Positions 12,847 through 24,521 of a stretch of 64,000 bases of DNA are shown here, in pieces; position 1 is the stretch's first letter, and each line of letters opens with the position of its first letter. Origin of the DNA: Deinococcus radiopugnans ATCC 19172 (GTDB lineage: Bacteria; Deinococcota; Deinococci; Deinococcales; Deinococcaceae); the NCBI RefSeq assembly GCF_006335125.1, contig NZ_VDMO01000003.1, positions 62,001 to 126,000 of the forward strand. The letters run 5' to 3'. Position numbers and translations under genes: made by a program. A model generated the notes under the pieces. That model was given only the letters and a program-made list of their open reading frames with translations. It did not search any database and was not told the origin of the DNA.

Positions 12847-13971
12847 ATGACCCCCCAGCCCAACCCACAACGACTCAGACCACAGCCCAGACCCCTGGCC
12901 CGCCTGTCTGCCCTGGTTCTGCTGCCTGCCCTTCTGGCGGCCTGCACCGGCACCGAGGAGCCACAGGTGGCCCTGCGCGTGGCGCTGCTGACCGATGGCG
13001 GCGCGACGCTGCGCACCGTGACCCCCAACGCCGACAGCAACTCCGCGCCGGTCAACGCCGACAAGACCGTGGCCGTGACCGACGGCGTGACCCTGAATTC
13101 GCTGTCCGGTGGCCAGCGGCTGGCCCTGACGCTCAGCACCGGAATCGAAAGCCGCGACAGTGATCTGGCCGACGTCCAGCCGTTTGCGGCGCTGCCCTTC
13201 GCGCAGACCTGTCTGGTCCAGACGGCCAGCAGCGCCTCGCGGGACCGTCTGCTGGCCCTGAGTCAGTGCCCCAACGGGCCGCAGCAACTGGCGCTGTACA
13301 ACGCCAGCGGCTCCCTGGTCTGGACCGCCCTGCTGAGGGCCTACCTGCCGCCCACGCCGGGGCAGGACGTGCCTCCGGTCAGCCTGGCGGTGCTCGGGGA
13401 CGTGGGGCTGGTGGCCCGCCCGCGCGTGGGCGGCGGCAGCGAGGTGCTGCGCGCCGCACCGAGGAATTCAGGCGACACGGTGGCCGAGGTCAGTGACCCG
13501 CTGCCGACCCCGGCCATCCGCGCCCTGGTGGCCTACAACCAGGGCATCCTGGCCGCCACCGACGGCGGAGTGCAGAAGGTGGACGCGGCGGGAGTTCCGG
13601 ACGGCACGGCGCTGGCCGCCTTCGGCGCGCGGCGTTTCGACCGGTTGTGGAGCGGCACCGCCGGCAGCCAGAACCTGCTGGCCGCGTGGCGCAGCAACGT
13701 TCTGAGCAACCAGAGTGCCCAGCCGTTGCTGGTCTGGGACGGCAACACCAGCCGCACGGCCGCCACCGTCGCGTCCGTCTCGGACCTGCGCGACCTGACC
13801 CTGGCCCCCGACGGCAACCTGTACACCCTGACTGCCAGCACCCTGACCCGTTACAACACCGCCCTGGGCCTGCAATCCGGCAACTTCACCCCTCGTGTGC
13901 TGCTGACCGGTCTGAATGATGCCCGCGCGGTGGTCTGGCTGGTGCCCCCCGTCACGGCCACGGCAGACTGA
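12847..13971 (+). CDS. Lipoprotein with predicted beta-propeller
   Basis: A 374-residue protein; GAGGAGG precedes the ATG by about 5 bases. A signal peptide with lipobox LLAAC predicts lipidation. The mature part contains repeated strand units of the type AVLGDVGLVARPR, AYNQGILAATDGGVQKVD and LTLAPDGNLYTLTASTLTRYN, typical of a beta-propeller. It lies 70 bp after the LptD-like gene on the same strand and may work with it in the envelope. No enzyme motif seen. Confidence 0.7.
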   Translation: MTPQPNPQRLRPQPRPLARLSALVLLPALLAACTGTEEPQVALRVALLTDGGATLRTVTPNADSNSAPVNADKTVAVTDGVTLNSLSGGQRLALTLSTGIESRDSDLADVQPFAALPFAQTCLVQTASSASRDRLLALSQCPNGPQQLALYNASGSLVWTALLRAYLPPTPGQDVPPVSLAVLGDVGLVARPRVGGGSEVLRAAPRNSGDTVAEVSDPLPTPAIRALVAYNQGILAATDGGVQKVDAAGVPDGTALAAFGARRFDRLWSGTAGSQNLLAAWRSNVLSNQSAQPLLVWDGNTSRTAATVASVSDLRDLTLAPDGNLYTLTASTLTRYNTALGLQSGNFTPRVLLTGLNDARAVVWLVPPVTATAD

Positions 13972-14234
13972 GACTGCGCTTGCTCCCTATTCCAGCGCGG
14001 AGTGAATTTAGGCTGAATTTATCCTCAGCGCGGCGGGGTGCGGGGGCGGGCGCAGAGCCACGCCCCCACCTGTCACGGCACCGGCACGGCCCGCCGCCTG
14101 GCATTCGGCAGGTCGGTGGCGCGTCAGGGCGTTATAAACAACGTCCTGCATGAAAATGCACCCCACTGTATGGTGATTCCATGAAGGCTCGCCCACGCCG
14201 GGCGGGACTGTCATGACCAGACAGGAGCGTGCCT
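13972..14234 (+). promoter_or_regulatory. gltB upstream region with 14 bp palindrome
   Basis: No gene is seen here. At 14147-14160 there is a perfect inverted repeat TGCAT-GAAA-ATGCA that could be an operator, and a TTATAAA sequence lies just upstream. GGAG at 14223-14226 serves the gltB ATG. The exact promoter could not be fixed. Confidence 0.4.
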
Positions 14235-17200
14235 ATGCCGAACAACACCAGCCGGAATCTTCCGGGCCTGCCTCAGCCCCAGAGACAAATGCAGACTCCT
14301 CCCCAGGGCGTGCCTCCCTCCCGGCCGCCCTCGCGCGGAGAGGTCGAGGCGGCGCGGCAGCACGGCTTGTACGCGGGCCGCGAGCATGACGCCTGCGGCG
14401 TGGGCTTCGTGGCGCACATCAAGGGGCTTAAACAGCACTCGATCATCACACAGGGCCTGAAGATTCTGGAAAATCTCGATCACCGGGGCGCGGTGGGGGC
14501 TGATCCTTTGATGGGCGACGGCGCGGGATTGCTGATCCAGATCCCCGACGCCTTCTACCGCGCGCAGATGGCGCTTCAGGACGTGACCCTGCCTCCCGCC
14601 GGGGATTACGGCGTGGGCATGATCTTCCTGCCCAAGGAAATCGCCTCGCGCCGCGCCTGCGAGCAGGAGCTGGAGCGGGCGGTGGTGGCCGAGGGCCAGC
14701 TCGTGCTGGGCTGGCGCGATGTTCCCGTCAACCGCGAGATGCCGATGAGTCCCACCGTGCGCGAGAAAGAGCCGGTCATTCGGCAAATTTTCATCGGGGC
14801 CGGGCCAGACACCCTCGTCCCAGACGCGCTGGAGCGCAAGCTGTACGTGATCCGCCGCCGCGCCAGCAATGCCATCCGCGCCCTGAATTTCACGCACGGG
14901 GCGGAGTATTACGTTCCCAGCATGTCGTGCCGCACGGTGATCTATAAGGGACTGCTGCTGGCGACGCAGGTGGGCGAGTATTACCTGGATTTGCAGGATC
15001 AATCTGTCGTTTCGGCGCTGGCCCTCGTTCACCAGCGCTTTTCCACCAACACTTTCCCCGAATGGCAACTGGCGCACCCGTACCGCATGGTGGCCCACAA
15101 CGGCGAGATCAACACCGTCAAGGGCAACTTCAACTGGATGCGGGCGCGCGAGGGCGTGATGTCCTCTCCGGTGCTGGGCGACGACCTGAAAAAGATCTAC
15201 CCGGTGTCCTTCGAGGGCGAGTCCGACACCGCCACCTTCGACAACGCGCTGGAACTGCTGACCCTGGCGGGCTACCCGATGGCCCACGCCGCGATGATGA
15301 TGATTCCCGAGGCGTGGGAGGACAACCCCCTGCTGGATGACCGCCGCCGCGCGTTTTACGAGTACCACGCGGCCCTGATGGAGCCGTGGGACGGCCCCGC
15401 CGCGATGGTCTTCACCGACGGGCGGCAGGTGGGCGCGATGCTGGATCGCAACGGCCTGCGCCCCGCGCGCTATGTCCAGACCCGCGACGATCTGGTGATC
15501 CTGGCCTCCGAATCCGGGGTGCTGCCGATTCCCGAGAGCCGCATTGTTAAGAAATGGCGGCTCCAGCCGGGCAAGATGTTCATGGTGGATCTGGAGGCCG
15601 GGCGCATCGTGGAGGACGCCGAGCTGAAAAACCAGTACGCCTCGGCCAAGCCGTACCGCCAGTGGGTGGACAACACCCGCGTTCCGCTGGCCGACGCCGG
15701 GGACACCGGCACCGTGGGCCAGTTCTCCGAAACGCTGCTCGACCGGCAGCAGGCCTTCGGCTACAGCCAGGAAGACCTCAAATTCCTCATGGGGCCAATG
15801 GCGAAGTCCGGCGAGGAGGGCCTGGGTTCGATGGGCAACGACTCGCCGTTGGCCGTGCTGTCGGCGCGCAGCAAGCCGCTGTACTCGTACTTCCGGCAGC
15901 TGTTCGCGCAGGTCACCAACCCGCCGATTGACCCGATCCGCGAATCGGTGGTCATGAGCCTGCGCTCCTTCGTCGGGCCGCGCCCCAACCTGCTGGACAT
16001 CAACGCCGTCAATCCGCAGATGCGTCTGGAAGTCTCGCAGCCGATTCTGGACTTCGACGACATGGCCCGCGTCCGTTCCATCAGCGAGCACACGCGCGGC
16101 AAGTTCAGCGCCTACGAGCTGGACATCACCTACCCCGCCGAGTGGGGCGCGCGCGGCATCGAGGCCAAGCTCGCCACCATCAACGCCTGGGCGGTGGACG
16201 CCATCGACAACGGCCACAACATCATCATCATCAGTGACCGCCGGGTGGACCGGGAGCGTGTGGCGATTCCGGCGCTGCTGGCGCTGTCCAGCGTGCATCA
16301 CCATCTGGTGAAAGCTGGATTACGGATGAAAGTCGGGCTGGTGGTGGAAACGGGCGACGCCCGCGAGGTGCATCACTTCGCCGCGCTGGCGGGCTACGGG
16401 GCGGAGGCGATTCATCCGTATCTGGCCCTGGAAACCCTGATTGACCTGCACGCCGAAATCCCCGGCATGCCCAACCTGAGCGACATCGGCCCCGCCAAGG
16501 CCATGCGCAACTACATCAAGGCGGTCGGCAAGGGCCTGAGCAAGATCATGTCCAAGATGGGCGTCAGCACCTACATGTCGTACTGCGGCGCGCAACTGTT
16601 CGAGGCGATGGGCCTGCAAACCGACTTCGTGGAGAAGTATTTCCGGGGCACCGCCACGCAGATCGGCGGCATCGGCATCTTCGAGGTGGCCGAGGAAGCG
16701 TTGCGGACGCACGCGGCGGCTTACGGCGCAGACCCGCTGCTGGCGCGCGGGCTGGACGCGGGCGGCGAGTACGCCTGGCGCGTGCGCGGCGAGGAACACA
16801 TGTGGACGCCCGACGCCATCGCCAAGCTGCAACACGCCACCCGCAGCGGTTCGGCCAGCACCTACGAGGAATACGCCCGCATCATCAACGATCAGAGCAA
16901 GCGCCACATGACCCTGCGCGGCCTGTTTGAGTTCAGGATGGATGGCGCGACGCCCATTCCTATCGAGGAAGTCGAACCTGCCGCCGAGATCGTCAAACGC
17001 TTCGCCACCGGGGCAATGAGCCTCGGATCCATCTCCACCGAGGCGCACACCACGCTGGCCGTCGCCATGAACCGGATTGGCGGCAAGTCCAACACGGGGG
17101 AAGGCGGCGAAGACCCAGCCCGCTACGAGCGCGAACTGCGCGGCGAAAGCATCGGCGAGGGCGAAACCCTGGCCGGAATCCTGGGGGCCAGCCGCGTCGA

Positions 17201-19082
17201 AGTGGATTACCCGCTGGAACCCAGCGATTCGCTGCGTTCCAGGATCAAGCAGGTGGCCTCCGGGCGCTTCGGCGTCACCACCGGCTACCTGGGCAGCGCC
17301 GATCAAATCCAGATCAAGATGGCGCAGGGGGCCAAGCCCGGCGAGGGCGGGCAGCTTCCCGGCGGCAAGGTCAGCGAGTACATCGGCTACCTGCGCCACA
17401 GCGTCCCCGGTGTGGGCTTGATCAGCCCGCCGCCGCACCACGACATCTATTCCATCGAGGACCTCAAGCAACTGATCCACGATCTCAAGAACGTCAACCC
17501 GCGCGCAGACATCTCGGTCAAGCTGGTCTCAGAGGTGGGCGTCGGCACCATTGCCGCCGGGGTTGCCAAGTGCAAGGCCGATCACATCGTGATCGCGGGG
17601 CATGACGGCGGCACTGGGGCGTCCCCCTGGAGCAGCATCAAGCACGCCGGGACGCCGTGGGAAATGGGGCTGGCCGAGACACAGCAAACCCTCGTGCTGA
17701 ACCGCCTGCGGGACCGCGTGCGCGTGCAGACCGACGGGCAGCTCAAGACCGGGCGCGACGTGGTGGTGGCGGCGCTGCTGGGCGCGGACGAGTTCGGCTT
17801 TGCCACCGCGCCGCTGGTGGTGCAGGGCTGCATCATGATGCGCAAATGCCACCTGAACACCTGTCCGGTGGGCGTGGCGACGCAGGACCCGGTGCTGCGC
17901 GCCCGCTTCACCGGCAAGCCAGAACACGTCATCAACTACTTCTTCTTCGTGGCCGAGGAAGTGCGCGCCATCATGGCCTCGCTGGGCCTGCGCACCTTCG
18001 ACGAGCTGATCGGGCGCTCGGATCTGCTCGACACCCGCGCGGGCGTGGCGCACTGGAAGGCGCAGGGCCTGGACTTCAGCCGCCTGTTCTTCCGCGCTGA
18101 CCTCCCCGGCGTGGGCCACCGCCACACCGGGACGCAGGATCACGGTTTGGAGGGTGCCCTAGATCGCGTGCTGATCGAGAAGTGCCGCCCCGCCATCGAG
18201 AAGGGCGAGCGGGTGCATTTCCTTCAGGACGTGCGAAACGTGAACCGCTCGGTGGGCGCGATGCTGTCCGGCGAGCTGATCCGCGTGCGCCCGGAAGGGC
18301 TGCCCGATCAGACCGTGTTCATCCAGATGGAAGGCACCGGGGGCCAGAGCTTCGGCGCGTTCCTGGCTCCGGGCCTGACCCTGTACCTGATCGGCGACGC
18401 CAACGACTACGCGGGCAAAGGCCTCAGCGGCGGGCGCGTGGTGGTGCGGCCCAGCATCGAATTCCGGGGCGACGCGCGGCAGAACATCATCACCGGCAAC
18501 ACCGCCCTGTACGGCGCAACGGCGGGCGAGGCGTTCCTGCGCGGCGTGGCCGGCGAGCGCTTCGCCGTGCGCCTCAGCGGGGCGCGGGCCGTGGTGGAAG
18601 GCACCGGAGACCACGGCTGCGAGTACATGACCGGCGGCACCGTGGTGGTGCTGGGCCAGACCGGACGCAATTTCGCGGCGGGCATGAGCGGCGGCGTCGC
18701 CTATGTCTACGACGAGGACGGCAGCTTCGAGAAGAAATGCAACCTCAGCATGGTCAGCCTGCACCGCGTTCAGCCCGCCGACGAGCAGATGCAGAGCGCT
18801 GACGCCCGCAGCCTGCACGGCGGCCAGGCCGACGAAACCCAGCTCCGCGAGCTGATCGAGAGCCACCACCGCTGGACGGGTTCGGCCATCGCCAGCGACA
18901 TCCTCGACGACTGGGACAGCGCCCGCAAGCGTTTCGTCAAGGTCTTCCCGCTGGAGTACCAGCGCGCGTTGAAGGAGCAAGCAGCCCGTCAGCCCGCGCC
19001 CGGCACGGTGGAGGCCGCCGACACGACGAGCATGGAGGCCGGGCCGGGCCGCAAAGGTGGGCAGGGGACGTTGACGACGTAG
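14235..19082 (+). CDS. gltB: Glutamate synthase large subunit
   Basis: About 1615 residues from ATG 14235, chosen over GTG 14229 because GGAG sits 8 bases before it. The protein makes glutamate from glutamine and 2-oxoglutarate. The N-terminal class II amidotransferase follows a ~37-residue extension: the catalytic Cys is in [14 protein letters not shown], with FSTNTFPEW and [12 protein letters not shown] further on. Then come the central domain, the FMN-binding TIM barrel ([26 protein letters not shown]), the 3Fe-4S cluster CHLNTCPVG, and the GXGXG helix ([11 protein letters not shown]). All domains are present, so it should be a working NADPH-type large subunit. In bacteria the N-terminal cysteine is normally freed by processing. 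The small subunit gene follows after 398 bp. Confidence 0.97.
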   Translation: MPNNTSRNLPGLPQPQRQMQTPPQGVPPSRPPSRGEVEAARQHGLYAGREHDACGVGFVAHIKGLKQHSIITQGLKILENLDHRGAVGADPLMGDGAGLLIQIPDAFYRAQMALQDVTLPPAGDYGVGMIFLPKEIASRRACEQELERAVVAEGQLVLGWRDVPVNREMPMSPTVREKEPVIRQIFIGAGPDTLVPDALERKLYVIRRRASNAIRALNFTHGAEYYVPSMSCRTVIYKGLLLATQVGEYYLDLQDQSVVSALALVHQRFSTNTFPEWQLAHPYRMVAHNGEINTVKGNFNWMRAREGVMSSPVLGDDLKKIYPVSFEGESDTATFDNALELLTLAGYPMAHAAMMMIPEAWEDNPLLDDRRRAFYEYHAALMEPWDGPAAMVFTDGRQVGAMLDRNGLRPARYVQTRDDLVILASESGVLPIPESRIVKKWRLQPGKMFMVDLEAGRIVEDAELKNQYASAKPYRQWVDNTRVPLADAGDTGTVGQFSETLLDRQQAFGYSQEDLKFLMGPMAKSGEEGLGSMGNDSPLAVLSARSKPLYSYFRQLFAQVTNPPIDPIRESVVMSLRSFVGPRPNLLDINAVNPQMRLEVSQPILDFDDMARVRSISEHTRGKFSAYELDITYPAEWGARGIEAKLATINAWAVDAIDNGHNIIIISDRRVDRERVAIPALLALSSVHHHLVKAGLRMKVGLVVETGDAREVHHFAALAGYGAEAIHPYLALETLIDLHAEIPGMPNLSDIGPAKAMRNYIKAVGKGLSKIMSKMGVSTYMSYCGAQLFEAMGLQTDFVEKYFRGTATQIGGIGIFEVAEEALRTHAAAYGADPLLARGLDAGGEYAWRVRGEEHMWTPDAIAKLQHATRSGSASTYEEYARIINDQSKRHMTLRGLFEFRMDGATPIPIEEVEPAAEIVKRFATGAMSLGSISTEAHTTLAVAMNRIGGKSNTGEGGEDPARYERELRGESIGEGETLAGILGASRVEVDYPLEPSDSLRSRIKQVASGRFGVTTGYLGSADQIQIKMAQGAKPGEGGQLPGGKVSEYIGYLRHSVPGVGLISPPPHHDIYSIEDLKQLIHDLKNVNPRADISVKLVSEVGVGTIAAGVAKCKADHIVIAGHDGGTGASPWSSIKHAGTPWEMGLAETQQTLVLNRLRDRVRVQTDGQLKTGRDVVVAALLGADEFGFATAPLVVQGCIMMRKCHLNTCPVGVATQDPVLRARFTGKPEHVINYFFFVAEEVRAIMASLGLRTFDELIGRSDLLDTRAGVAHWKAQGLDFSRLFFRADLPGVGHRHTGTQDHGLEGALDRVLIEKCRPAIEKGERVHFLQDVRNVNRSVGAMLSGELIRVRPEGLPDQTVFIQMEGTGGQSFGAFLAPGLTLYLIGDANDYAGKGLSGGRVVVRPSIEFRGDARQNIITGNTALYGATAGEAFLRGVAGERFAVRLSGARAVVEGTGDHGCEYMTGGTVVVLGQTGRNFAAGMSGGVAYVYDEDGSFEKKCNLSMVSLHRVQPADEQMQSADARSLHGGQADETQLRELIESHHRWTGSAIASDILDDWDSARKRFVKVFPLEYQRALKEQAARQPAPGTVEAADTTSMEAGPGRKGGQGTLTT

Positions 19083-19480
19083 ATGGGCGATGGTTGATGG
19101 AGAGGGCCAGGGTAACTTGCTTGAGTTTTGGCCTGCCCGGTGGCCCCCTCTGCTCCGCAGCTTTGCAAGTCACCCCCGCCGCTGCGCGGCTCCACCCTCT
19201 GCTTCGCAGCTCTACGAGTCACACACAGGGGGAGAGGGGAGAAGAGCGCAGAAGCCTTTCAAACTTCGTGCAAATCCCAGAAACATGGGCATTTAGCCCC
19301 TCCTCCCTTGCGGGGGAGGCCGGGACTGGGACAGCTCCGCAGGAGAGGGGGGAACGCAAACGCCCTCCCAGCGCGGCCCGGACGAAACATCCCCCCTCTT
19401 TTCCCGCGCACCGCGTACCGCCTCCCGCCCACCCCTCTTTTCCCACACGCCACAAGCCACATCCCGCTCGGAGGCCCTCC
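19083..19480. repeat. gltB-gltD spacer with imperfect direct repeats and hairpins
   Basis: The 398 bp spacer codes for nothing recognisable. Two 27 bp copies at 19146-19172 and 19195-19221 match at 23 of 27 positions; both begin CCCTCTGCT and end AGTCA. Between them is a GC hairpin (CCGCTGCGCGG). Further on, 19290-19355 is a purine/pyrimidine-skewed segment (CCCCTCCTCCC...GGGGGAGG) that can fold. This looks like a dispersed intergenic repeat of the Deinococcus type. GGAGG at 19469-19473 lies before gltD. Confidence 0.55.
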
Positions 19481-20947
19481 ATGTCCAAAATCACCGGCTT
19501 TCTCGAACAGCCCCGCGTCAAAGAGAAGTCCCAGCCCGTCGATACTCGCCTCAAGAATTACGCCGAGTTCGTGCTGCCGCTGGCGAATGAGGCGGCGCAG
19601 AAACAGGCGGTGCGCTGCATGGACTGCGGCATTCCGTTTTGCAACAACGGCTGCCCGGTGGGCAATATCATCCCCGATTTCAACAATCTGGTGTACGAGA
19701 ACGACTGGCTCTCGGCCATTGAAACGCTGCACAGCACGAATAATTTTCCCGAGTTCACGGGCCGCATCTGCCCCGCGCCGTGCGAGGCGGCCTGCACGCT
19801 GAACATCAACGACGATCCGGTGGGCATCAAGTCCATTGAGCTGGCGATCATCGAGCGGGCGTGGCAGGAGGGCTGGGTCAGGCCGCAGCCGCCGCAGGTG
19901 AAGACGGGCAAAACCGTGGCCGTGATCGGCAGCGGCCCGGCGGGACTGGCAGCAGCGCAGCAACTGGCCCGCGCCGGACACGCCGTGACGGTCTTTGAGA
20001 AAAATGACCGCGTGGGCGGCCTGCTGCGCTACGGCATCCCCGATTTCAAGATGGAAAAGCACCACATTGACCGCCGTGTCCAGCAGATGGAAGCCGAGGG
20101 CGTGACCTTCAGAACCGGCGTGCTGGTGGGCACGTGGGACAGGAAAAGCACGGTGACCAACCTCGCCAAGTCCGCTGTAACGCCCGACGAGCTGCGCGCC
20201 GAATTCGACGCCGTGCTGCTGTGCGGCGGCGCGGAGCAGCCCCGCGACTTGCCGGTGCCGGGGCGCGAGCTGGACGGCGTGCATTTCGCGATGGAATTCC
20301 TGCCGGGGCAGAACCGCGTGAATGCGGGCGACAGGCTCAAAAAGCAACTGCGTGCCGATGGCAAACACGTCGTCGTGATCGGCGGCGGCGACACCGGCAG
20401 CGATTGCGTCGGCACCAGCAACCGCCACGGCGCCGTCTCGGTGACCCAGTTCGAGGTGATGCCCCAGCCGCCCGAACACGAGAACAAGCCGCTGGTCTGG
20501 CCGTACTGGCCCCTCAAGCTTCGCACCAGCTCCAGCCACGAGGAGGGGGTGACCCGCGAATTTGCGATTGCCACCAAGGAATTCATCGGCGAGGGTGGCA
20601 AGGTCACCGGGGTCAAGACCGTGCGTATCGAGCTGGTAGACGGCCACCTTAAGGAAATCGAGGGCAGCGAGGAAATCCATCCGGCGGAACTGGTGCTGCT
20701 GGCGATGGGCTTCGTCAGCCCGGTGGGCAGCGTCCTGGATGCCTTCGGCATCGAAAAGGACACGCGCGGCAACGCTTTGGCGGGAACGGAGGAGGAGGGC
20801 GGTTACGTGACCAATCTCCCCGGCGTCTTTGCGGCAGGCGATATGCGCCGGGGGCAGAGCCTGGTGGTCTGGGCCATCCGTGAGGGGCGGCAGGCGGCGC
20901 GGGCGCTGGATCAGTATTTGATGGGCACGAGCGTCTTGCCGAGGTAG
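19481..20947 (+). CDS. gltD: Glutamate synthase small subunit
   Basis: A 488-residue protein that passes electrons from NADPH through FAD and two 4Fe-4S clusters to GltB. The N-terminal cluster cysteines are in [17 protein letters not shown] and [12 protein letters not shown]. The FAD motif is [21 protein letters not shown] and the NADPH motif is [15 protein letters not shown]. The C-terminal FAD contact is [24 protein letters not shown] precedes the ATG. Length is normal. Same strand as gltB; because of the long spacer a separate promoter is possible. Confidence 0.96.
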   Translation: MSKITGFLEQPRVKEKSQPVDTRLKNYAEFVLPLANEAAQKQAVRCMDCGIPFCNNGCPVGNIIPDFNNLVYENDWLSAIETLHSTNNFPEFTGRICPAPCEAACTLNINDDPVGIKSIELAIIERAWQEGWVRPQPPQVKTGKTVAVIGSGPAGLAAAQQLARAGHAVTVFEKNDRVGGLLRYGIPDFKMEKHHIDRRVQQMEAEGVTFRTGVLVGTWDRKSTVTNLAKSAVTPDELRAEFDAVLLCGGAEQPRDLPVPGRELDGVHFAMEFLPGQNRVNAGDRLKKQLRADGKHVVVIGGGDTGSDCVGTSNRHGAVSVTQFEVMPQPPEHENKPLVWPYWPLKLRTSSSHEEGVTREFAIATKEFIGEGGKVTGVKTVRIELVDGHLKEIEGSEEIHPAELVLLAMGFVSPVGSVLDAFGIEKDTRGNALAGTEEEGGYVTNLPGVFAAGDMRRGQSLVVWAIREGRQAARALDQYLMGTSVLPR

Positions 20948-21066
20948 AGAGGGCGCGGACGGTGAGGAGGGGAGGCCTGAGCTGTCCCTTCCCATCATGC
21001 AGATGACACCACGCTTCCGGCCATTATGCAGACGTTTTCATGATTCGGGCTGAATTTCTGAACACG

Positions 21067-21091
21067 AAAAAACCCCGTCCAGGACGGGGTT
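21067..21091 (-). terminator. Terminator of tRNA-Ile
   Basis: An 8 bp stem (AACCCCGT / ACGGGGTT, loop CCTGG on the minus strand) is followed on the minus strand by six T residues. It begins 11 bp after the tRNA CCA end. Confidence 0.8.
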
Positions 21092-21101
21092 CTCACTTGG
21101 C

Positions 21102-21178
<77 letters not shown>

Positions 21179-21222
21179 GCACCATTTGACTTCGCGCGTC
21201 CGCAACCGGACAGGCGGCAGTC

Positions 21223-21251
21223 AATGTAGCAAGGGGGCGGCGGGGTGTCAA
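21223..21251 (-). promoter_or_regulatory. tRNA-Ile promoter
   Basis: On the minus strand TTGACA (21246-21251) and TACATT (21223-21228) are separated by exactly 17 bp, about 45 bp before the tRNA 5' end. This is a sigma-70-type promoter with a perfect -35. Confidence 0.75.
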
Positions 21252-21309
21252 TGCACGCCATATAGCCCACGATAGACAGCGGGTCTGCCCAACGGCACAC
21301 ATATAAAGC

Positions 21310-21334
21310 AAAAACCCCCGCCGAAGCGGAGGTT
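21310..21334 (-). terminator. Terminator of tRNA-Glu
   Basis: Minus-strand hairpin CCTCCGC-TTCG-GCGGGGG with a TTCG tetraloop, followed by TTTTT. It lies just after the tRNA-Glu CCA end. Confidence 0.8.
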
Positions 21335-21339
21335 AAAGT

Positions 21340-21419
<80 letters not shown>

Positions 21420-21484
21420 CTCAGCATTCACTTTTTTCAGTGTGTCCGCCGCCCTTTCAAGGGGTGCTTTTCAGCACGGCGTGA

Positions 21485-21513
21485 ATCATAGCCCAGCACA
21501 GGTGATACGTCAA
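21485..21513 (-). promoter_or_regulatory. tRNA-Glu promoter
   Basis: Minus-strand TTGACG (21508-21513) and TATGAT (21485-21490) with a 17 bp spacer. The transcript would carry about 65 bases before the tRNA, including two small hairpins (GTGCTGAAAAGCAC and CACTGAAAAAAGTG). Confidence 0.75.
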
Positions 21514-21607
21514 TGGGCAACCCTGCGGACGGCGCACCGGGCTGCCCTGCCGCTGCCGGAGTCCTGTCAGACCCATCCTGCTACGCTGTGGCCCGGAGAC
21601 TCCTGAC

Positions 21608-23041
21608 ATGCCCATTCAATTCGGAACAGACGGCTGGCGCGACATTATCGCCGATGACTTTACCTACGCCAACGTGCGAATGGTGGCGCAGGCCCATGCC
21701 CAGGCGCTGCGTCAGGCGGGGGGCGGCTCGGTGGTGGTGGGCTTCGATCCCCGATTTCAGGGCGCGAACTTTGCCCGCGTGGTGGCCGAGACGATGGCCG
21801 AGGGCGGGCTGGACGTGTGGCTGGCGGGCGAGTATCTGCCCACCCCGGCGCTGTCTTTCGCGGTGGTCCACCACGGCGCGGCCGGGGGCGTGATGGTCAC
21901 GGCCAGCCACAACCCGCCCCAGTACAGCGGCTACAAGCTCAAGGGCCATTACGGCGGCAGCGCCACCCCGGCCCTGGTGGCCCAGGTGGAAGCGGCGCTG
22001 GCCGTGCCCGAACCCTACAACGGGCCGCGCGGCACGGTACGGCCTCTGGACATCCGGCAGGCGTACTACGAGCAGCTGGACCGCCAACTGGACCTGGAGG
22101 TGCTGCGCGCCTACCGGGGCCGTGTGATCCATGATCCGATGGGCGGCGCGGCCTGCGGCTGGCTGACTGGTTACGCCGCGCACGCTGGCTTGAAGCTGCA
22201 GCTGAGCGAGCTGCATGGACGCCCCGATCCGCTGTTTCACGGCGTCAATCCGGAACCCGTCCCGGCCAGCCTGGGCGAACTGATGGGGCTGCTGGCCGGA
22301 GAAGAAGGGCAGACCCTGGGCGCGGTCACCGACGGCGACGCCGACCGGGTGGGCGCGGTCACGGCGGGCGGGCAGTTTTTCAACAGTCACCAGATCTTCG
22401 CCGTGCTGACCGCGCACCTGTACCGCGTGCGCGGCCTGCGCGGGCGGGTGGTCAAGACGGTGTCGGGCAGCCGCGTGATCGAACTGCTGGCCCGCAGGCT
22501 GGGCCTGGAGGTGCTGGAGACGCCGGTGGGCTTCAAGTACATCACCGACGCCTTTCTAGAGGGGCAGGAGGACGAATCAAAGGCTGTGCTGATCGGCGGC
22601 GAGGAATCCGGCGGGCTGTCCTCGCGCGGGCACATTCCGGAGCGCGACGGTCTGCTCAACAGCCTGCTGATGATCGAGGCGATGGCCGCCAGCGGCAAGA
22701 GCCTGCCGGAACTGTTCGCCGACATTGAGCGGGAGGTGGGCTTCCGGCACCACTATGACCGCGCCGACCTGCACCTGAGTGAACAGTTCGACAAGGCGGC
22801 GCTGCTGGCCGAGGCCCAGGCTTTTGCCGAGGTGGCGGGCCGGGTGGTGGAGGGGGCCAACACCCGCGACGGTGTCAAGCTGTCGCTGGCGGGCGGTGCG
22901 TCGGCGATGTTCCGCGCGTCGGGCACCGAGCCGGTGGTGCGCGTGTACGTGGAGGCCCAGAGCGAGGAAGACCTGCGGGCCATTCTGGACGAGGCCACCC
23001 GGCGGGTCTACCGCCACGATCCGGCCCACCGCCCTGGCTGA
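21608..23041 (+). CDS. Phosphoglucomutase/phosphomannomutase family protein
   Basis: A 477-residue alpha-D-phosphohexomutase that moves phosphate between C1 and C6 of glucose or mannose phosphates. All four active-site motifs are visible: [11 protein letters not shown] at the N-terminus, the phosphoserine loop [11 protein letters not shown], the Mg loop [11 protein letters not shown], the sugar loop GGEESGGLS, and the phosphate-binding [15 protein letters not shown] near the C-terminus. Whether glucose or mannose is preferred cannot be read by eye. GGAG lies upstream of the ATG. It is likely monocistronic, since a terminator-like hairpin follows. Confidence 0.92.
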   Translation: MPIQFGTDGWRDIIADDFTYANVRMVAQAHAQALRQAGGGSVVVGFDPRFQGANFARVVAETMAEGGLDVWLAGEYLPTPALSFAVVHHGAAGGVMVTASHNPPQYSGYKLKGHYGGSATPALVAQVEAALAVPEPYNGPRGTVRPLDIRQAYYEQLDRQLDLEVLRAYRGRVIHDPMGGAACGWLTGYAAHAGLKLQLSELHGRPDPLFHGVNPEPVPASLGELMGLLAGEEGQTLGAVTDGDADRVGAVTAGGQFFNSHQIFAVLTAHLYRVRGLRGRVVKTVSGSRVIELLARRLGLEVLETPVGFKYITDAFLEGQEDESKAVLIGGEESGGLSSRGHIPERDGLLNSLLMIEAMAASGKSLPELFADIEREVGFRHHYDRADLHLSEQFDKAALLAEAQAFAEVAGRVVEGANTRDGVKLSLAGGASAMFRASGTEPVVRVYVEAQSEEDLRAILDEATRRVYRHDPAHRPG

Positions 23042-23068
23042 AGCGCCGCGTCCATGCTCTGGCTACCG

Positions 23069-23103
23069 CCGCCCGCTGCCCCTGGGGCGGAGGGCGGTTT
23101 TCT
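23069..23103 (+). terminator. Probable terminator of the phosphohexomutase gene
   Basis: An interrupted stem (CCGCCC...CCCC-T-GGGG...GGGCGG) is followed by TTTTCT, starting 28 bp after the stop codon. Confidence 0.55.
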
Positions 23104-23185
23104 CATCCTCGGGGCAGTTACAAAGTGAGGTCAATCGCTGCCGAACAATCGCTTCCCGCCCATACGCCGACAGGAGGACAGATCC

Positions 23186-24502
23186 ATGCCGCTCCCGAAT
23201 CCACGCGTTCCACACGTCCTGTTTCTCGTTGCCCTGACCCTGCCAGCCTGGGCGGAGGCCGCCACGCCCCGTTACGCGGGGGTGAACTGGAAAGACCCCG
23301 CCGGCATGAAGGCTTCAGCGCTGTCCGGGAATTGCCCCGGCCGCTGCGTGGTCTACGAGGGCCAGGACCAGCCGTATCCGCTGCTGCGCGTGCATGAAGC
23401 GGTGGTGGGCCGCGCTCCGCAGACCCTGAAAACGCTGCTGGCCTGGATGAAAGACAGCCAGGGCGAAACGGTCAGGGTGATCGAGAACGCCTTCAAGGAG
23501 GACGTGATCAGGGACGGCGCCACCACCGCCTATCTGTACCTGCTGGAGCGGGGCGACAGTCCCAAAGACAGCCGCCCGGACGTGTCGTTCTTGGTGCTGC
23601 TGGAGCAGGGCGGCGTGACCCTGCCGCTGGAACAGTTCGGCCGCAGCCGGGAGCAACTGGAAGACCACCTGAAAACCATGCTGGCGGTGGTCAATTCGGT
23701 CAACCTTGATCCGGCAGCGGTCAAGAAGGAACTTGCGGCCCGCGACACCGCATTCACGCAGGCCGCCCAGGCGATCAAGAACGGGTACGCGCGCGGCGAG
23801 CGGGTCAGGCTGTACCTCTGGTCTGAGTCGGGGGTGAGGAACGTCTACACCCCCAGTGGGCTGCAACTTCAGGCCTTCACCCACACGGATGCCCTGGCCT
23901 TTTTACCCGGCGGCGTCTTTCTGAAGAATGCCAGGACGAATTACCGCATCCCAAATCTGAGGGCCATCGGGGGGGGCGAGTTGCCCGCGCGCTGGAAGAA
24001 CGTCGGGAGCAACTTCCAGGTGACCTCTGCGGACGGGAAGACCACGCTGTATTCCGTTCAGAAACTCAGTGGGGGCCAGACCCGCATCGCGGTGGGAGGC
24101 CGGACCTACTATGAGATTCCCGCGCTGACCGCCGCGGACGTGATCGGCACCTTCAGCACCAAATACGCCCGCACGTCCGGAACCGGCGACACGACGGTTA
24201 ATTCCAGCGGCAGCAAGGATCTGCGGCTGCTGCCGAACGGGCGCTACGAGGACACCGGGCAGAGTTTTACCGCCCTGACCAGTCCCAACATCACGGCAGG
24301 CTCGGGGGGCAAGCAGGCGACGGGTGGCACGTGGAGCTACGACGCGGCCTCGTACACGCTGACCCTGAAGCCGGACAGTGGCGGCAGCCGCAGCGGCCCC
24401 ACCTACACCCAGGTGTTCAGTCCGGCCAACCGGCAGATCCGGGGGGACAAGAGTGTGGACTGGCTGCTGCTGGGGGCCGACAGCTGGTGGAAGAGCAAAT
24501 AG
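23186..24502 (+). CDS. Secreted protein of unknown function
   Basis: A 438-residue protein with a signal peptide (LFLVALTLPAWAEA, cleavage near residue 25) and a strong AGGAGG 9 bases before the ATG. The N-terminal half has a helical region with EQFGRSREQLEDHLKTML; the C-terminal ~110 residues (SGSKDLRLLPNGRYEDTGQ, then GGTWSYDAASYTLTLKPD) look like a beta-barrel/lipocalin-like module of the kind that reports lipid or small-ligand binding. No catalytic motif. It stands alone and converges with the oxidoreductase gene. Confidence 0.7.
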   Translation: MPLPNPRVPHVLFLVALTLPAWAEAATPRYAGVNWKDPAGMKASALSGNCPGRCVVYEGQDQPYPLLRVHEAVVGRAPQTLKTLLAWMKDSQGETVRVIENAFKEDVIRDGATTAYLYLLERGDSPKDSRPDVSFLVLLEQGGVTLPLEQFGRSREQLEDHLKTMLAVVNSVNLDPAAVKKELAARDTAFTQAAQAIKNGYARGERVRLYLWSESGVRNVYTPSGLQLQAFTHTDALAFLPGGVFLKNARTNYRIPNLRAIGGGELPARWKNVGSNFQVTSADGKTTLYSVQKLSGGQTRIAVGGRTYYEIPALTAADVIGTFSTKYARTSGTGDTTVNSSGSKDLRLLPNGRYEDTGQSFTALTSPNITAGSGGKQATGGTWSYDAASYTLTLKPDSGGSRSGPTYTQVFSPANRQIRGDKSVDWLLLGADSWWKSK

Positions 24503-24521
24503 GGCGCGTGGCCTGTGCGCG

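Noticed and set aside
14211..16304. 697-codon minus-strand open frame
   Set aside because: Antisense to the amidotransferase part of gltB; no motif.
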